The notes under the pieces: model-generated
What the model saw: the letters and a program-made list of their open reading frames with translations, nothing else
Database searches by the model: none
Told to the model about the DNA's origin: nothing
From: Flavobacteriales bacterium UBA1993
GTDB taxonomy: Bacteria > Bacteroidota > Bacteroidia > Flavobacteriales_G > Salibacteraceae
Direction of reading: 5' to 3'
DNA: 42,515 nt
Assembly: GCA_002336485.1 (NCBI GenBank)
Contig: DDCZ01000083.1
Location: 1-42,515 of the forward strand
Program-made: the position numbers and the translations under genes
Shown: piece after piece, positions 1 to 8,369 of the stretch
Position numbering within the stretch: position 1 is the first letter of the stretch
Layout of the letters: every line of letters begins with the position of its first letter

Positions 1-1
1 T

Positions 2-940
2 CTGGTATCGATAATAATGCCCGTGAAGAATGCCGAACCTTGGCTTCAAGAATGCTTGGACTCCATCCTGTCTCAAACATTCACTCGCTGGGAACTAATT
101 GCTGTGAACGACGGCTCTACAGACCGCTCACTCCAAATATTAAAGTCATTCGAGGCGATCGATTCTAGAATTCAGGTATTTCAGAATGATGGTCATGGCA
201 TCATCGACGCCCTGAACACAGCATTCACCCACACCAATTCGGACCTTATTACTCGAATGGACGCCGATGACGTTATGCCTCCTATGAAACTAGAATGGTT
301 TATGGGCGCCCACAAGTCCCACCCAGCTGCCATTATCACAGGTAAGGTCGCGTACTTCTCGAAGGGCGAAATATCAAAAGGCTATTTAGAGTACCAATCA
401 TGGTTAAATGAGCGCATCCAAAAGCAAGATCATTGGAACTGGATCTATCGAGAGTGCGTAATTGCGAGCGCCAATTGGATGGCACCGAAGGAACTTGTAG
501 CATTTGCTTCCGACATGTATCCTGAAGATTATAAGATCGTTCTTGACTGGCACTCACAAGGCTGCGAAATAGCCACAGTTGACGAGGTTACACATCTTTG
601 GAGAGAGCACCCAAAGCGCACTTCAAGGAATTCAAAAAACTACGAGCAAGAAGCCTTTTTTAACCTGAAATTGAAGCATTTTTTACTGGAAAAGCGCGAT
701 TCCGAACGACCGTTAATGGTCATGGGCAAAAACAAAAAAGCAAAACTGATCAAGCGATTTTTGAAACAACATGGCGAAGTCTTTATCGAAGTTGACTTAG
801 AGCACTTGTATCGGTTTGCGGAAGTTGAGAATCCTCAAGTATTATCTGCTGTATTCCCAGACGAGACTGTCCGCAACGGAATCTCAGATTTCTTAGCTGG
901 CTTCGACCTAGAAATGGGACGAGATTGGTGGTGGGTATAA
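2..940 (+). CDS. Glycosyltransferase family 2 (5' end outside window)
   Basis: GT-A fold glycosyltransferase that transfers a sugar from a nucleotide-sugar donor, probably at the cytoplasmic face of the inner membrane for polysaccharide or LPS. The first ATG in the window is at 17, but the frame is open to base 2 and reads LVSIIMPVKNAEPWL, the usual N-terminal GT2 beta strand (VSIIMPVYN in family members). The true start is therefore just upstream of the window and the gene is cut. The NDGSTDRS motif and the metal-binding DAD in RMDADD are present, followed by a C-terminal part of about 200 residues without recognised features. The acceptor cannot be told from sequence. The next gene begins 66 bases downstream. 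Confidence 0.88.
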   Translation: MVSIIMPVKNAEPWLQECLDSILSQTFTRWELIAVNDGSTDRSLQILKSFEAIDSRIQVFQNDGHGIIDALNTAFTHTNSDLITRMDADDVMPPMKLEWFMGAHKSHPAAIITGKVAYFSKGEISKGYLEYQSWLNERIQKQDHWNWIYRECVIASANWMAPKELVAFASDMYPEDYKIVLDWHSQGCEIATVDEVTHLWREHPKRTSRNSKNYEQEAFFNLKLKHFLLEKRDSERPLMVMGKNKKAKLIKRFLKQHGEVFIEVDLEHLYRFAEVENPQVLSAVFPDETVRNGISDFLAGFDLEMGRDWWWV

Positions 941-1006
941 CCCTTGAAGATATATTTCCAACGCGGCACTGCTGCCCGTATCTTTATCACCTAAACTTGT
1001 CTACTG

Positions 1007-1348
1007 ATGTCAACACTACCTCCTTGTCCTATTTGTAAATCTGAGTTTTCTTATTCAACTGGTGGTGAGCTATTGATGTGCCCTGAGTGTGGTCATGAAT
1101 GGAGCCCTGCCGAAGTAGAAGCCGAAAACGCAGCCCCCGTTGTCAAGGATTCACTTGGTACAGTGCTTCAAACGGGAGACAGTGTAATTGTATTAAAGAA
1201 CCTTCCAGTAAAAGGAATGCCGCAGCCTGTTAAGGCAGGCACAAAAGTGAAAAACATACGCCTGGTTGAGGGTGATCACAATATTGCATGTAAGATCGAT
1301 GGCTTTGGTTCAATGACGTTGAAGTCTGAATTCGTGCGAAAGGCTTAA
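1007..1348 (+). CDS. yjdM: YjdM/PhnA-family zinc-ribbon protein
   Basis: Small 113-residue cytoplasmic protein of the YjdM (formerly PhnA) family. The N-terminus carries a four-cysteine zinc ribbon: CPIC at about residues 7-10 and CPECGHEW at about 25-32. The C-terminal part (GDSVIVLKNLPVKG, then KAGTKVKNIRLVEGDH) is the conserved KOW/SH3-like half of the family. Length matches E. coli YjdM. The old link to phosphonate use is historical and no phn genes are nearby, so a role there should not be assumed. It looks like a single-gene unit. Confidence 0.9.
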   Translation: MSTLPPCPICKSEFSYSTGGELLMCPECGHEWSPAEVEAENAAPVVKDSLGTVLQTGDSVIVLKNLPVKGMPQPVKAGTKVKNIRLVEGDHNIACKIDGFGSMTLKSEFVRKA

Positions 1349-1418
1349 AAAGCAAGTGACCATTAACATCGTTTAGATAGTTTCCGGCAATTTCTTCCGG
1401 CGCCAACGTTGACGTGGC

Positions 1419-2264
1419 ATGAATAGAAGAAAATTCATTCAACGCGCATCCTTTGGTACGATGGGCGCAATAGTGGCCAGCGGACTTTACTCGTGGCAAC
1501 TTGAACCCTTTTGGCTAGAGTTTGTCCACAAGAAAATGCCCATACGCAACCTTCCAAAATCCTTGGAAGGAAAGAACATCATGCAGATAAGCGATATCCA
1601 TGTTGGAAATAGGTTCGATTACAAATTCATTATCGATTCATTTAAAAAAGCACAATCCTTAGAGCCAGACATTGTTGTGTATACGGGCGACTTCGTCAGC
1701 TATGAAAATGAAAAACAGCACGATCAGCTGGAGCAAGTATTGGAGCATACCGTGATAGGCAGAATTGGAACATTAGGAATTCTTGGAAACCACGACTATG
1801 GTAGACAATGGTCCGAACTAAAGGTTGCGGATCGAATAACAACGCAACTAGAGTCTGCTGGAATTTCAATGCTTCGGAACGATCATTTGGTAATTGATGG
1901 GTTAAACATCATCGGACTTGATGACTACTGGGGACCATTTTTCTACCCAGAACGGGCGATGAGGCATTACAACAAAGGTCAGGCGAACTTAGTATTGTGT
2001 CATAACCCCGATGTATGCGATCTCGATGTTTGGAATGATTACCAAGGGTGGATTTTATCAGGGCATACTCATGGTGGACAATGTAAACCACCTTTCCTCC
2101 CAGCGCCTATGTTGCCTGTTGCAAATAAGAACTTTAGCTCTGGAGAAATCGATCTAATGGATGGCCGTACGTTATACATCAATCGGGCACTAGGACACCT
2201 ATGGCAAGTTCGCTTCAATGTCCGACCAGAAATCACAATTTTTGAATTAGAATCATTGACGTAA
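1419..2264 (+). CDS. Tat-exported calcineurin-like metallophosphoesterase
   Basis: Binuclear metal phosphoesterase of the YkuE-like calcineurin superfamily, probably periplasmic. The N-terminus MNRRKFIQRASF is a twin-arginine signal (RRKFIQ) followed by a hydrophobic stretch to about residue 25. All superfamily metal motifs are visible: D59-x-H61 in SDIHVG, GD at 90-91 in YTGDF, GNHD at about 123-126, and a C-terminal SGHTHGGQ. The length of 281 is normal. Family members act on phosphodiesters or phospholipid-type substrates, but the substrate here is unknown. It stands alone between short intergenic gaps. Confidence 0.88.
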   Translation: MNRRKFIQRASFGTMGAIVASGLYSWQLEPFWLEFVHKKMPIRNLPKSLEGKNIMQISDIHVGNRFDYKFIIDSFKKAQSLEPDIVVYTGDFVSYENEKQHDQLEQVLEHTVIGRIGTLGILGNHDYGRQWSELKVADRITTQLESAGISMLRNDHLVIDGLNIIGLDDYWGPFFYPERAMRHYNKGQANLVLCHNPDVCDLDVWNDYQGWILSGHTHGGQCKPPFLPAPMLPVANKNFSSGEIDLMDGRTLYINRALGHLWQVRFNVRPEITIFELESLT

Positions 2265-2367
2265 GTCGCTGATTAGAAGATCGGAGGCGAGTGGAATTGA
2301 TGAGGATTGTACCTTGCGCCCCTCAACACAACGGATGAATTGACTTCGCCGTTCTAAAGAATAGACT

Positions 2368-2823
2368 ATGCATCCATACGTTCGTCTCGCTCTAAACATC
2401 CTTGCAATTCCCGTTGGTTGGCTCGGAGGCAGCATCGTCAACATGAGCCTTGTCAATGTTGGACATTCGATTTTCCCAATTGAAGGGATCGATCCAAAGG
2501 ACTTTGACGCGCTTGTCGAAGTCATGCCCACACTTACAGCAGAATTCTTTGTCTTTCCCTTTTTGGCGCATGCCTTAGGTACGCTAGCAGGCGCTATTAT
2601 TGCCGCCTTGATGGCAGTTTCCCACAAAATGAAATTCGCTTTGGCCATTGGCGGTCTATTCCTACTAGGCGGAATCGCGATAAACATCATGCTACCTGGA
2701 CCCATCTGGTTTACAGTCGCGGATATCGCCTTCGCATATATTCCTATGGCTTGGATAGGCGGACGTATTGGCAGCACATTGATAAAACCAAAAACCATCA
2801 CGGGCGATACACTGGACGACTGA
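2368..2823 (+). CDS. Hypothetical small integral membrane protein
   Basis: No family recognised with certainty. The 151-residue product has about four hydrophobic helices: residues 5-30, about 65-90 (GTLAGAIIAALMAVSH), about 92-112 and about 113-135, with a glycine-rich WIGGRIGS near the end. The short soluble loop between helices 1 and 2 is acidic. No catalytic motif is visible. The first ATG follows a 103-base gap with no clear promoter. A long open frame on the opposite strand is a shadow of this gene. Confidence 0.7.
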   Translation: MHPYVRLALNILAIPVGWLGGSIVNMSLVNVGHSIFPIEGIDPKDFDALVEVMPTLTAEFFVFPFLAHALGTLAGAIIAALMAVSHKMKFALAIGGLFLLGGIAINIMLPGPIWFTVADIAFAYIPMAWIGGRIGSTLIKPKTITGDTLDD

Positions 2824-2960
2824 TTCCTAATCAAGGTCATTTCTGATGACAGATTGATTGATTGACTGTGGTTCGCTCATTGATCATTGATCAAGGCTAG
2901 GCCGCCATCATCAACTATGGGATATGTACTTTCACCGTCACTTTTGAACCCTAACCAAGT

Positions 2961-4313
2961 ATGAATTCATTCCGGAATCTGAACCCGTCAAAAATGTTGC
3001 TAAACGCACTAGACGACCTGGGTTTTTCAGAACCTACTCCGATACAAGAGGCTGCCTATCCTGCTGTGCTTTCCGGGAAAAACGTCCTTGGAATTTCCCA
3101 AACAGGAACGGGAAAGACATTGGCTTATATGCTTCCAATTCTGCAGAGCCTAAAATTTTCTGACAAGAAACATCCAACCGTAATCGTCATCGTTCCAACA
3201 AGAGAATTGGTGGTACAGGTTGTGGAGCAAATAAAGTCCTTCACCAAATACAAATCAACACGTGTTATTGGCGTTTACGGCGGCACAAACATCAATACTC
3301 AAGGCCTTGCTGTAAAGGAAGGTGTAGACATTTTGGTTGGAACACCAGGTAGACTGTACGATCTAGTTTTGGCGCGTGCCGTATCCCTGAAATCAATTCA
3401 AAAACTGGTAATTGATGAGGTAGATGTTATGCTTGATCTTGGCTTTATATTTCAGCTCAGCAACATTTTTGAGCTGCTTCCCGACCGGCGTCAAAACATC
3501 ATGTTTTCGGCCACAATGACCCAGGAGGTTGATGAACTAATCAAAGGATATTTTTTCGACCCGATTCAACTGTCCATTGCACCGAGTGGAACCCGACTTG
3601 AAAACATAAACCAAGTAAGCTATCCAGTTCCAAATTTTCACACCAAGGCAAATCTGCTATCTCATATTTTGGAGGAAGACCCCAATATGATTAAGGTGTT
3701 GGTTTTTGCACCTAGTAAAAAAATTGCTGATCGACTATATGAGCGGTTATCCGACGATTTCGGAAGAGACATGGCAATTATCCACTCAAACAAAAGCCAG
3801 AATGCACGCTTGGCAGCGGTGGATACGTTTGATGATGGAACGCACAGAATCCTAATCGCGACGGACGTAATCGCGAGGGGGCTCGATTTTGATCATATCA
3901 CGCATGTGGTGAACTTTGACACCCCGGTATTTCCTGAGAATTATATGCACCGTATCGGTCGGACTGGACGGGCTGAGCAAAAAGGCATGTCGATCCTTTT
4001 TTATACAGAGGTTGAAGAACAACATAAGAAAGAGATAGAGGCGTTAATGGACTACTCGATTCCCATATTGGATATTCCGGCAGAGGTGAAAATTTCTCGA
4101 GAGCTTATTCCTGGAGAGCAGGAGGAAGAGTCAAATCAACCCAATCCGCACCGAAACGACAATAATAAATTCTTTCCTGGTCCTTCCTTTCACGAAAAGA
4201 GTGCTAAAAACAGCAAGGTAAACTTGGGTAGTAAGTACCACAATGAGACGAAGCATAAGTTTAAAAAGCCAAAAACACGGGGAGATAAAAATGCAAACCG
4301 CAGGCGCAAGTAA
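2961..4313 (+). CDS. DEAD-box RNA helicase with DEVD motif II
   Basis: ATP-dependent RNA helicase, 450 residues. Recognised in order: Q motif (PTPIQEAAYP), motif I SQTGTGKT, motif Ia PTRELV, GG, TPGRL, motif II DEVD in VIDEVDVMLDLGF, motif III SAT, ATDVIARGLDF (motif V) and HRIGRTGR (motif VI). Motif II is DEVD and motif V begins ATDVIARG, small departures from DEAD and ATDIAARG. The C-terminal 70 residues are Asn/Lys/Arg-rich and end in NRRRK, a typical unstructured RNA-binding tail. A second, canonical helicase lies 4 kb downstream. A role in ribosome assembly or RNA turnover is an inference. Confidence 0.92.
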   Translation: MNSFRNLNPSKMLLNALDDLGFSEPTPIQEAAYPAVLSGKNVLGISQTGTGKTLAYMLPILQSLKFSDKKHPTVIVIVPTRELVVQVVEQIKSFTKYKSTRVIGVYGGTNINTQGLAVKEGVDILVGTPGRLYDLVLARAVSLKSIQKLVIDEVDVMLDLGFIFQLSNIFELLPDRRQNIMFSATMTQEVDELIKGYFFDPIQLSIAPSGTRLENINQVSYPVPNFHTKANLLSHILEEDPNMIKVLVFAPSKKIADRLYERLSDDFGRDMAIIHSNKSQNARLAAVDTFDDGTHRILIATDVIARGLDFDHITHVVNFDTPVFPENYMHRIGRTGRAEQKGMSILFYTEVEEQHKKEIEALMDYSIPILDIPAEVKISRELIPGEQEEESNQPNPHRNDNNKFFPGPSFHEKSAKNSKVNLGSKYHNETKHKFKKPKTRGDKNANRRRK

Positions 4314-4411
4314 GGCAGCGGACTTAATTGTCTCGCACCTGAGCATAATGGAACCAAAGCCTTTACTTTGGCAATTGATCTGCGAACAAACCCTATTTGA
4401 ACGAATCGACT

Positions 4412-5206
4412 ATGAATTGGGATAAACTTTTCCTGCTCTCGGGCCCGTGTGTGATTGAGGAGGAAAGCATCATGATGCGTACGGCTGAGGCCCTAAAAAA
4501 AACGTCAGAAAAGCTAGATCTGCCTGTAGTTTTCAAGTCTTCGTTTATGAAGGATAACCGCAGTTCAGTGGACTTCTACACTGGGCCGGGACTTGATGAG
4601 GGGTTAAAGATGCTCCAAAGAATCAAGACCGATTTTGAGCTTCCCATTGTTTCAGATGTGCATTTCCCATCGCAAGTAAAAGCGGCTGGCGAAGTACTCG
4701 ACATCATTCAAATTCCTGCCTACTTATGCATGCAAACCACACTGGTAGTTGAGGCGGCAAAAACAGGTAAAACAGTCAACCTCAAACATGGTCAGTTTAT
4801 TTCTCCCAAAAACATGATCAAGCCTGTGGAAAAAGTGGAATCAACAGGAAACAAGGACATACTCTTGACCGAACGCGGATACGCGTTTGGCTACAACGAC
4901 CTAATTGTGGACCCCAGAAGTTTTTACGATCTTTCAGAAATGGGATACCCTGTAATTTTCGACATCACACACTCCATCAGAAAGTATGGAATACCAAGCG
5001 CGGACCCTTCCGGTGGTTTACGCGAATACCTACCAACTCTTGCACGATCAGGAGTGGCAGCTGGAATCGACGGGCTTTTTATCGAAGTTCACCCCGACCC
5101 AAAAAATGCGTTGTGTGATGCGGCCAGCCAACTAAACATTAATGATCTTGAAGAATTTCTGAAACCTCTCATCGAAATTCATCACATTGAAAAAAGCTAT
5201 AGATAG
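4412..5206 (+). CDS. kdsA: 3-deoxy-8-phosphooctulonate (Kdo-8-P) synthase
   Basis: Condenses phosphoenolpyruvate with arabinose 5-phosphate to give Kdo 8-phosphate, the first committed step to Kdo in the LPS inner core. The 264 residues match the KdsA family: VFKSSFMKDNRSS, GPGLDEGL, SDVHFPSQ, QIPAYLCMQTTLV, FDITHS, FIEVHPDP. It starts with SGPCVIE, so Cys13 replaces the Asn of the E. coli enzyme. With the His of FDITH, Glu of FIEVH and Asp of LCDAAS it keeps the ligand set of the metal-dependent class (Aquifex type). ATG 4412 is preferred; an in-frame TTG at 4397 would add five residues. Only 2 bases separate its stop from the next gene, so co-translation is likely. Confidence 0.93.
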   Translation: MNWDKLFLLSGPCVIEEESIMMRTAEALKKTSEKLDLPVVFKSSFMKDNRSSVDFYTGPGLDEGLKMLQRIKTDFELPIVSDVHFPSQVKAAGEVLDIIQIPAYLCMQTTLVVEAAKTGKTVNLKHGQFISPKNMIKPVEKVESTGNKDILLTERGYAFGYNDLIVDPRSFYDLSEMGYPVIFDITHSIRKYGIPSADPSGGLREYLPTLARSGVAAGIDGLFIEVHPDPKNALCDAASQLNINDLEEFLKPLIEIHHIEKSYR

Positions 5207-5208
5207 AT

Positions 5209-6216
5209 ATGGAACTTTACTTAGACTCGGTAAACCTAGAGGAGATAAAGGAAGCCAGCAAGCTCGGTTATCTGACGGGGCTCACCACTACTCCAACGTT
5301 CATGGTGAAGGAAGGTGTAAAAGATATTGACGCTCAAATTCTTGAGATCAAGAAGTACGTCAACATTCTCCAGGTGGAAGCATTAGGCGATACAGCTGAG
5401 GAAATTATGGCCGAGGCAAATCGACTGATAGAATTGGGGTTACCAAAAGATTCGACCGTTTTTAAGATTCCCGTTTCACTGGAAGGAACACGCGCTTGTA
5501 AGATTATGGTAGATCAGGGGTTTCAGGTAAACCTCCATCTTGTTTACACTGTCCAACAGGCATTTATGGCCTTTGCAGCCGGTGCCACTTATGTTTGTCC
5601 ACTCGTGGGGCGATTGCAAGATCAAGGTCACGATGCATTGGGGTTGGTCCAGGAATGTGTTGAGATAACGAAGCGCTATGGTTATAAATCCAAAATAATG
5701 TTCTCCTCCGTGCGTCACGCCGAACATGTTAAAAATGCCCTGAGCATTGGCGTCCACACCATTACCGTTCCATGGAAAGTAATGCAAAAGCTAACTGAAA
5801 ACCACTTTACAACCATTGGAACCGATCGGTTTATTCAGGATACTCGCGCCTTGATGAATACGGTGAAAAACGTTGTGGTCACAGAGCATGTATCCATTTC
5901 CAGTTCGGCGAAAATCATTGACGCCCTTCTTATGATGACGAAGTCGAAACTTGGTGCAGTTGCAATACTAAATGATGACGGATCGTTTAGAAGAGTATTT
6001 ACAGATGGTGACCTACGAAGGTTAATCCAACAAAACGGTGACAACGTGCAAGACTCCAAACTGGATAGCCTTCCTGAACAGGTATCATTCACCATAGAAG
6101 TAGACCGTTCGTTGCATGATGCGCGAAACGTGTTTGTCACAAAAGGCGTGGATACTTTAGTAGCAATGGATGGCGACAATTTCGCAGGATTGATTGATAT
6201 TCAACACACCTTGTAA
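5209..6216 (+). CDS. Transaldolase/FSA-like aldolase fused to KdsD-type CBS pair
   Basis: Residues 1 to about 215 form a short transaldolase/fructose-6-phosphate aldolase barrel: MELYLDS start (Asp6), GLTTTPT at 24-30, Schiff-base Lys86 in FKIPVS, NLHLVY at 108-113, YVCPLVGRL at 128-136 and SSVR at 166-169. Residues about 222-335 are a CBS pair with FTDGDLRR at 264-271, the hallmark of the CBS tail of arabinose-5-phosphate isomerase KdsD. No SIS domain is present. The usual TTNP, NxTLxF and SPF (or APY in FSA) read TTTP, NLHLVY and CPL here, so several donor-site residues differ. It lies between kdsA and a kdsC-like gene with almost no spacing. Inferred role: making or controlling arabinose 5-phosphate for Kdo. 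Plain transaldolase activity is the alternative. Confidence 0.85.
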   Translation: MELYLDSVNLEEIKEASKLGYLTGLTTTPTFMVKEGVKDIDAQILEIKKYVNILQVEALGDTAEEIMAEANRLIELGLPKDSTVFKIPVSLEGTRACKIMVDQGFQVNLHLVYTVQQAFMAFAAGATYVCPLVGRLQDQGHDALGLVQECVEITKRYGYKSKIMFSSVRHAEHVKNALSIGVHTITVPWKVMQKLTENHFTTIGTDRFIQDTRALMNTVKNVVVTEHVSISSSAKIIDALLMMTKSKLGAVAILNDDGSFRRVFTDGDLRRLIQQNGDNVQDSKLDSLPEQVSFTIEVDRSLHDARNVFVTKGVDTLVAMDGDNFAGLIDIQHTL

Positions 6217-6217
6217 G

Positions 6218-6898
6218 ATGTCCATTCAACAGCAATTCGAACAAATTGGAGGGAAATTCTTAACCCCGGCTGAGCGTATTGCCGAGGCATTAAGCTCCAT
6301 TCAATGTTACATTTTTGATTGGGATGGGGTATTCAACAACGGAACCAAGATGGATGAAAATGGAAGCCCATTTTCCGAACCAGATTCTATGGGTATTAAT
6401 ATGTTACGATTCAGTCATTGGTTGAAGCATGGTCGATTACCCGTAACGGCAATCATTACAGGGGCAAACAATAAATACGCCCACCAATTTGCAAAGCGGG
6501 AACACCTAGATGCCATCTACATCAATGCTAAAGACAAGCGCACGACCCTCTCTCATTTGAGCGAACAATTCAATATATCGCCGGGTAAAAGCGCGTTTGT
6601 ATTTGATGACATCCTCGATCTCAACGCCGCCGAACTTTGCAAAGCGGCTTTTTGTGTCAGACGTGATTCTTCTGTTTTGCTTAGTGATTTCATTTTGAGA
6701 AATAAGATGTGCGATTACGTCTCGGCCAATCAAGGAGGAAACCATGCTGTGCGCGAAATTGCAGAACTTATTATCGGACTTATTGGGAATTATGATGACT
6801 GCGTGAATAATCGGATGGCGCATGTGGGAGTTTACTCGGACTATCTGAATCAACGTAACCGCATCGATGCCCAATTTGAAGATATGAAGGGTAAGTAA
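6218..6898 (+). CDS. KdsC-like HAD-family phosphatase
   Basis: HAD-superfamily hydrolase resembling Kdo-8-phosphate phosphatase KdsC. Motif I is FDWDGVFNNG (nucleophile Asp34, acid Asp36). Motif II is around IITGA, a Lys is in NAKDK, and motif IV is FVFDDILDL. The C-terminal GGNHAVREIAELII closely parallels the KdsC substrate-loop segment GGNGAVRE. At 226 residues it is longer than KdsC (about 170-190), with about 30 extra residues at each end. ATG 6218 begins 1 base after the upstream stop; an in-frame upstream codon at 6194 would overlap the previous gene and is less likely. Context between kdsA and LPS-type functions supports Kdo-8-P dephosphorylation. Confidence 0.8.
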   Translation: MSIQQQFEQIGGKFLTPAERIAEALSSIQCYIFDWDGVFNNGTKMDENGSPFSEPDSMGINMLRFSHWLKHGRLPVTAIITGANNKYAHQFAKREHLDAIYINAKDKRTTLSHLSEQFNISPGKSAFVFDDILDLNAAELCKAAFCVRRDSSVLLSDFILRNKMCDYVSANQGGNHAVREIAELIIGLIGNYDDCVNNRMAHVGVYSDYLNQRNRIDAQFEDMKGK

Positions 6899-6915
6899 GA
6901 ATGGAAGGAAAAGGC

Positions 6916-7866
6916 ATGAAATACACCTTAATATTCCTTTTATTGCTTTCCATTCAGTCTACCGTTTCAGTTGCTCAAGAACTTGAGGTTTACGCGCTAA
7001 GAAGTTTCTATTTCAGCGATACGGAAAAAGTCGGATTCGTATCCTTAACCGATAGGTATCAGTGGGAAACATCGGTCATTTCAAAGGAGAACCTAGGTGA
7101 TACAGTCTTCGAGGGAGACAACTACCACGAGCTAAGTTTAGCCTACCGGAATCGATTTTTATCGACGGTCAAGATCAGCGAAGAGGATCAAGTATTTGTT
7201 CACAACCTGCTCTTGGATTCAACGATGGTGTTCCCTGTTCGTTCGCTAAGGCTTGTCGCACATCTATCGGCCTATGGCACATCCAATCCGGTAGAACAAG
7301 AAGAGTATCATATTGGTTTTGAGTTGAATGAAGATCAAATCTCGTTAAAAGAGATGGGCGATTATTATAGCAACACATTCATAAATATTGGAAAGGAAAA
7401 CCCATTCAGGACTGGTCAAACGCATGCGATTGCCTGGGAAGAAACTGAGGTGAGAACCACGCTTCCTCATATAGACTTAACCGAATATCAAGCCGCAGTT
7501 TTAGCTGAGTTCCGCTATGACTCCACCATCGCATTTGAGTGCCGCATGATTGGCCTATCCTATTATGTACAAAACTTGATTCGAGATGATCAAGTAATTG
7601 GCCGGCATCTAATTGTTCAAGAGCACAAAATGCATAGCGTTGTGTTTCAGAAAATCTACTTGGACACCGAGGGCACGTACCTCCTGCCGCTCAATTTTCC
7701 AGAAGAAGGTCGAGAACCTATAAATTATCAATGGACAGGAAACCTGTTTAACGATAGGGGTCCATGCTTATTTGGTTTTTTGGGCAATTCCTTTGGTTGT
7801 CCTGACATCGATTTTTTAGACGAGGATAAACCGTCCATTTACATCCAATGCGATAATCGTCATTAG
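6916..7866 (+). CDS. Secreted protein of unknown function in the Kdo cluster
   Basis: No family recognised. The start at 6916 gives a clean signal peptide (MKYTLIFLLLLSIQSTVSVAQ, cut after AQ). An ATG at 6901 is in frame but would put a charged pentapeptide before it. The mature part (about 295 residues) alternates short beta-strand-like stretches and acidic loops, with no transmembrane helix. It has four or five cysteines, three near the C-terminus (CLFGFLGNSFGCPD and the final IQCDNRH). It begins 17 bases after the phosphatase and ends 1 base before the next gene, so it is part of the same transcript. A periplasmic or cell-surface role is the only safe statement. Confidence 0.72.
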   Translation: MKYTLIFLLLLSIQSTVSVAQELEVYALRSFYFSDTEKVGFVSLTDRYQWETSVISKENLGDTVFEGDNYHELSLAYRNRFLSTVKISEEDQVFVHNLLLDSTMVFPVRSLRLVAHLSAYGTSNPVEQEEYHIGFELNEDQISLKEMGDYYSNTFINIGKENPFRTGQTHAIAWEETEVRTTLPHIDLTEYQAAVLAEFRYDSTIAFECRMIGLSYYVQNLIRDDQVIGRHLIVQEHKMHSVVFQKIYLDTEGTYLLPLNFPEEGREPINYQWTGNLFNDRGPCLFGFLGNSFGCPDIDFLDEDKPSIYIQCDNRH

Positions 7867-7867
7867 C

Positions 7868-8293
7868 ATGTACCAGCGGATTGCACATATCGCTCTTGTT
7901 GTGAAAGACTATGATGAAGCCATCGAATTTTACACCAACACGCTCGACTTTGTATTAATAGAGGACACCAAACTGAGTGATGAAAAAAGATGGGTGATGG
8001 TGGCCCCGCCAGGAGCCAAAGAATGCTGTTTATTATTGGCAAAAGCTGCGGACGATGAACAGAGAAATTCCATCGGAAACCAAACAGGAGGACGCGTCTT
8101 TCTCTTCCTATTCACCGACAACTTCCATCGCGACTTTAAAAAACTTGTGGATCGTGGAGTTACAATCATCCGCCAACCGAAAGTAGAATCTCATGGCACT
8201 GTTGCCGTCTTCGCCGATCTCTATGGCAATTTATGGGACCTAATTGAGCCCACAGATCAAAACAAAGGTCTATCTTCTCTTGTTGGCGATTAA
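7868..8293 (+). CDS. VOC (glyoxalase/bleomycin-resistance) family protein
   Basis: Vicinal-oxygen-chelate fold protein of 141 residues. It has the paired beta-alpha-beta-beta-beta modules: IAHIALVVKDYDEAIEFYTNTLDF at the start (N-terminal His and the FYTNTL signature) and VFLFLFTDNFHRDFKKLV in the second half, ending in VFADLYGNLWDLIEP, the usual C-terminal Glu strand. Members are metal-dependent lyases, dioxygenases or binding proteins; the substrate is not predictable here. Its ATG lies one base after the stop of the secreted protein, suggesting co-expression with the Kdo cluster, though a functional link is not evident. Confidence 0.88.
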   Translation: MYQRIAHIALVVKDYDEAIEFYTNTLDFVLIEDTKLSDEKRWVMVAPPGAKECCLLLAKAADDEQRNSIGNQTGGRVFLFLFTDNFHRDFKKLVDRGVTIIRQPKVESHGTVAVFADLYGNLWDLIEPTDQNKGLSSLVGD

Positions 8294-8369
8294 TAATAGA
8301 CGCCATTCTCATCGGATGAATTAATCCCTACACTTGGCAAATAATAAAACAACAATAGGAACACGGTAA

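Noticed and set aside
2253..2840. Long minus-strand open frame opposite the small membrane protein
   Set aside because: It mirrors the plus-strand gene and its product is Ser/Pro/Ile-rich without domain features; the plus-strand product has proper membrane helices.
2853..2905. Short GATT and TGATCA repeats before the first helicase
   Set aside because: Low-complexity 4-6 base repeats with no larger unit or array.
4354..4371. CCAAAG-N6-CTTTGG hairpin between the first helicase and kdsA
   Set aside because: Only 6 bp, no T-tail and no match to a promoter at a sensible spacing.
4350..4425. Possible 25-residue leader peptide before kdsA
   Set aside because: It overlaps the kdsA start, but shows no run of regulatory codons and no attenuator; likely chance.
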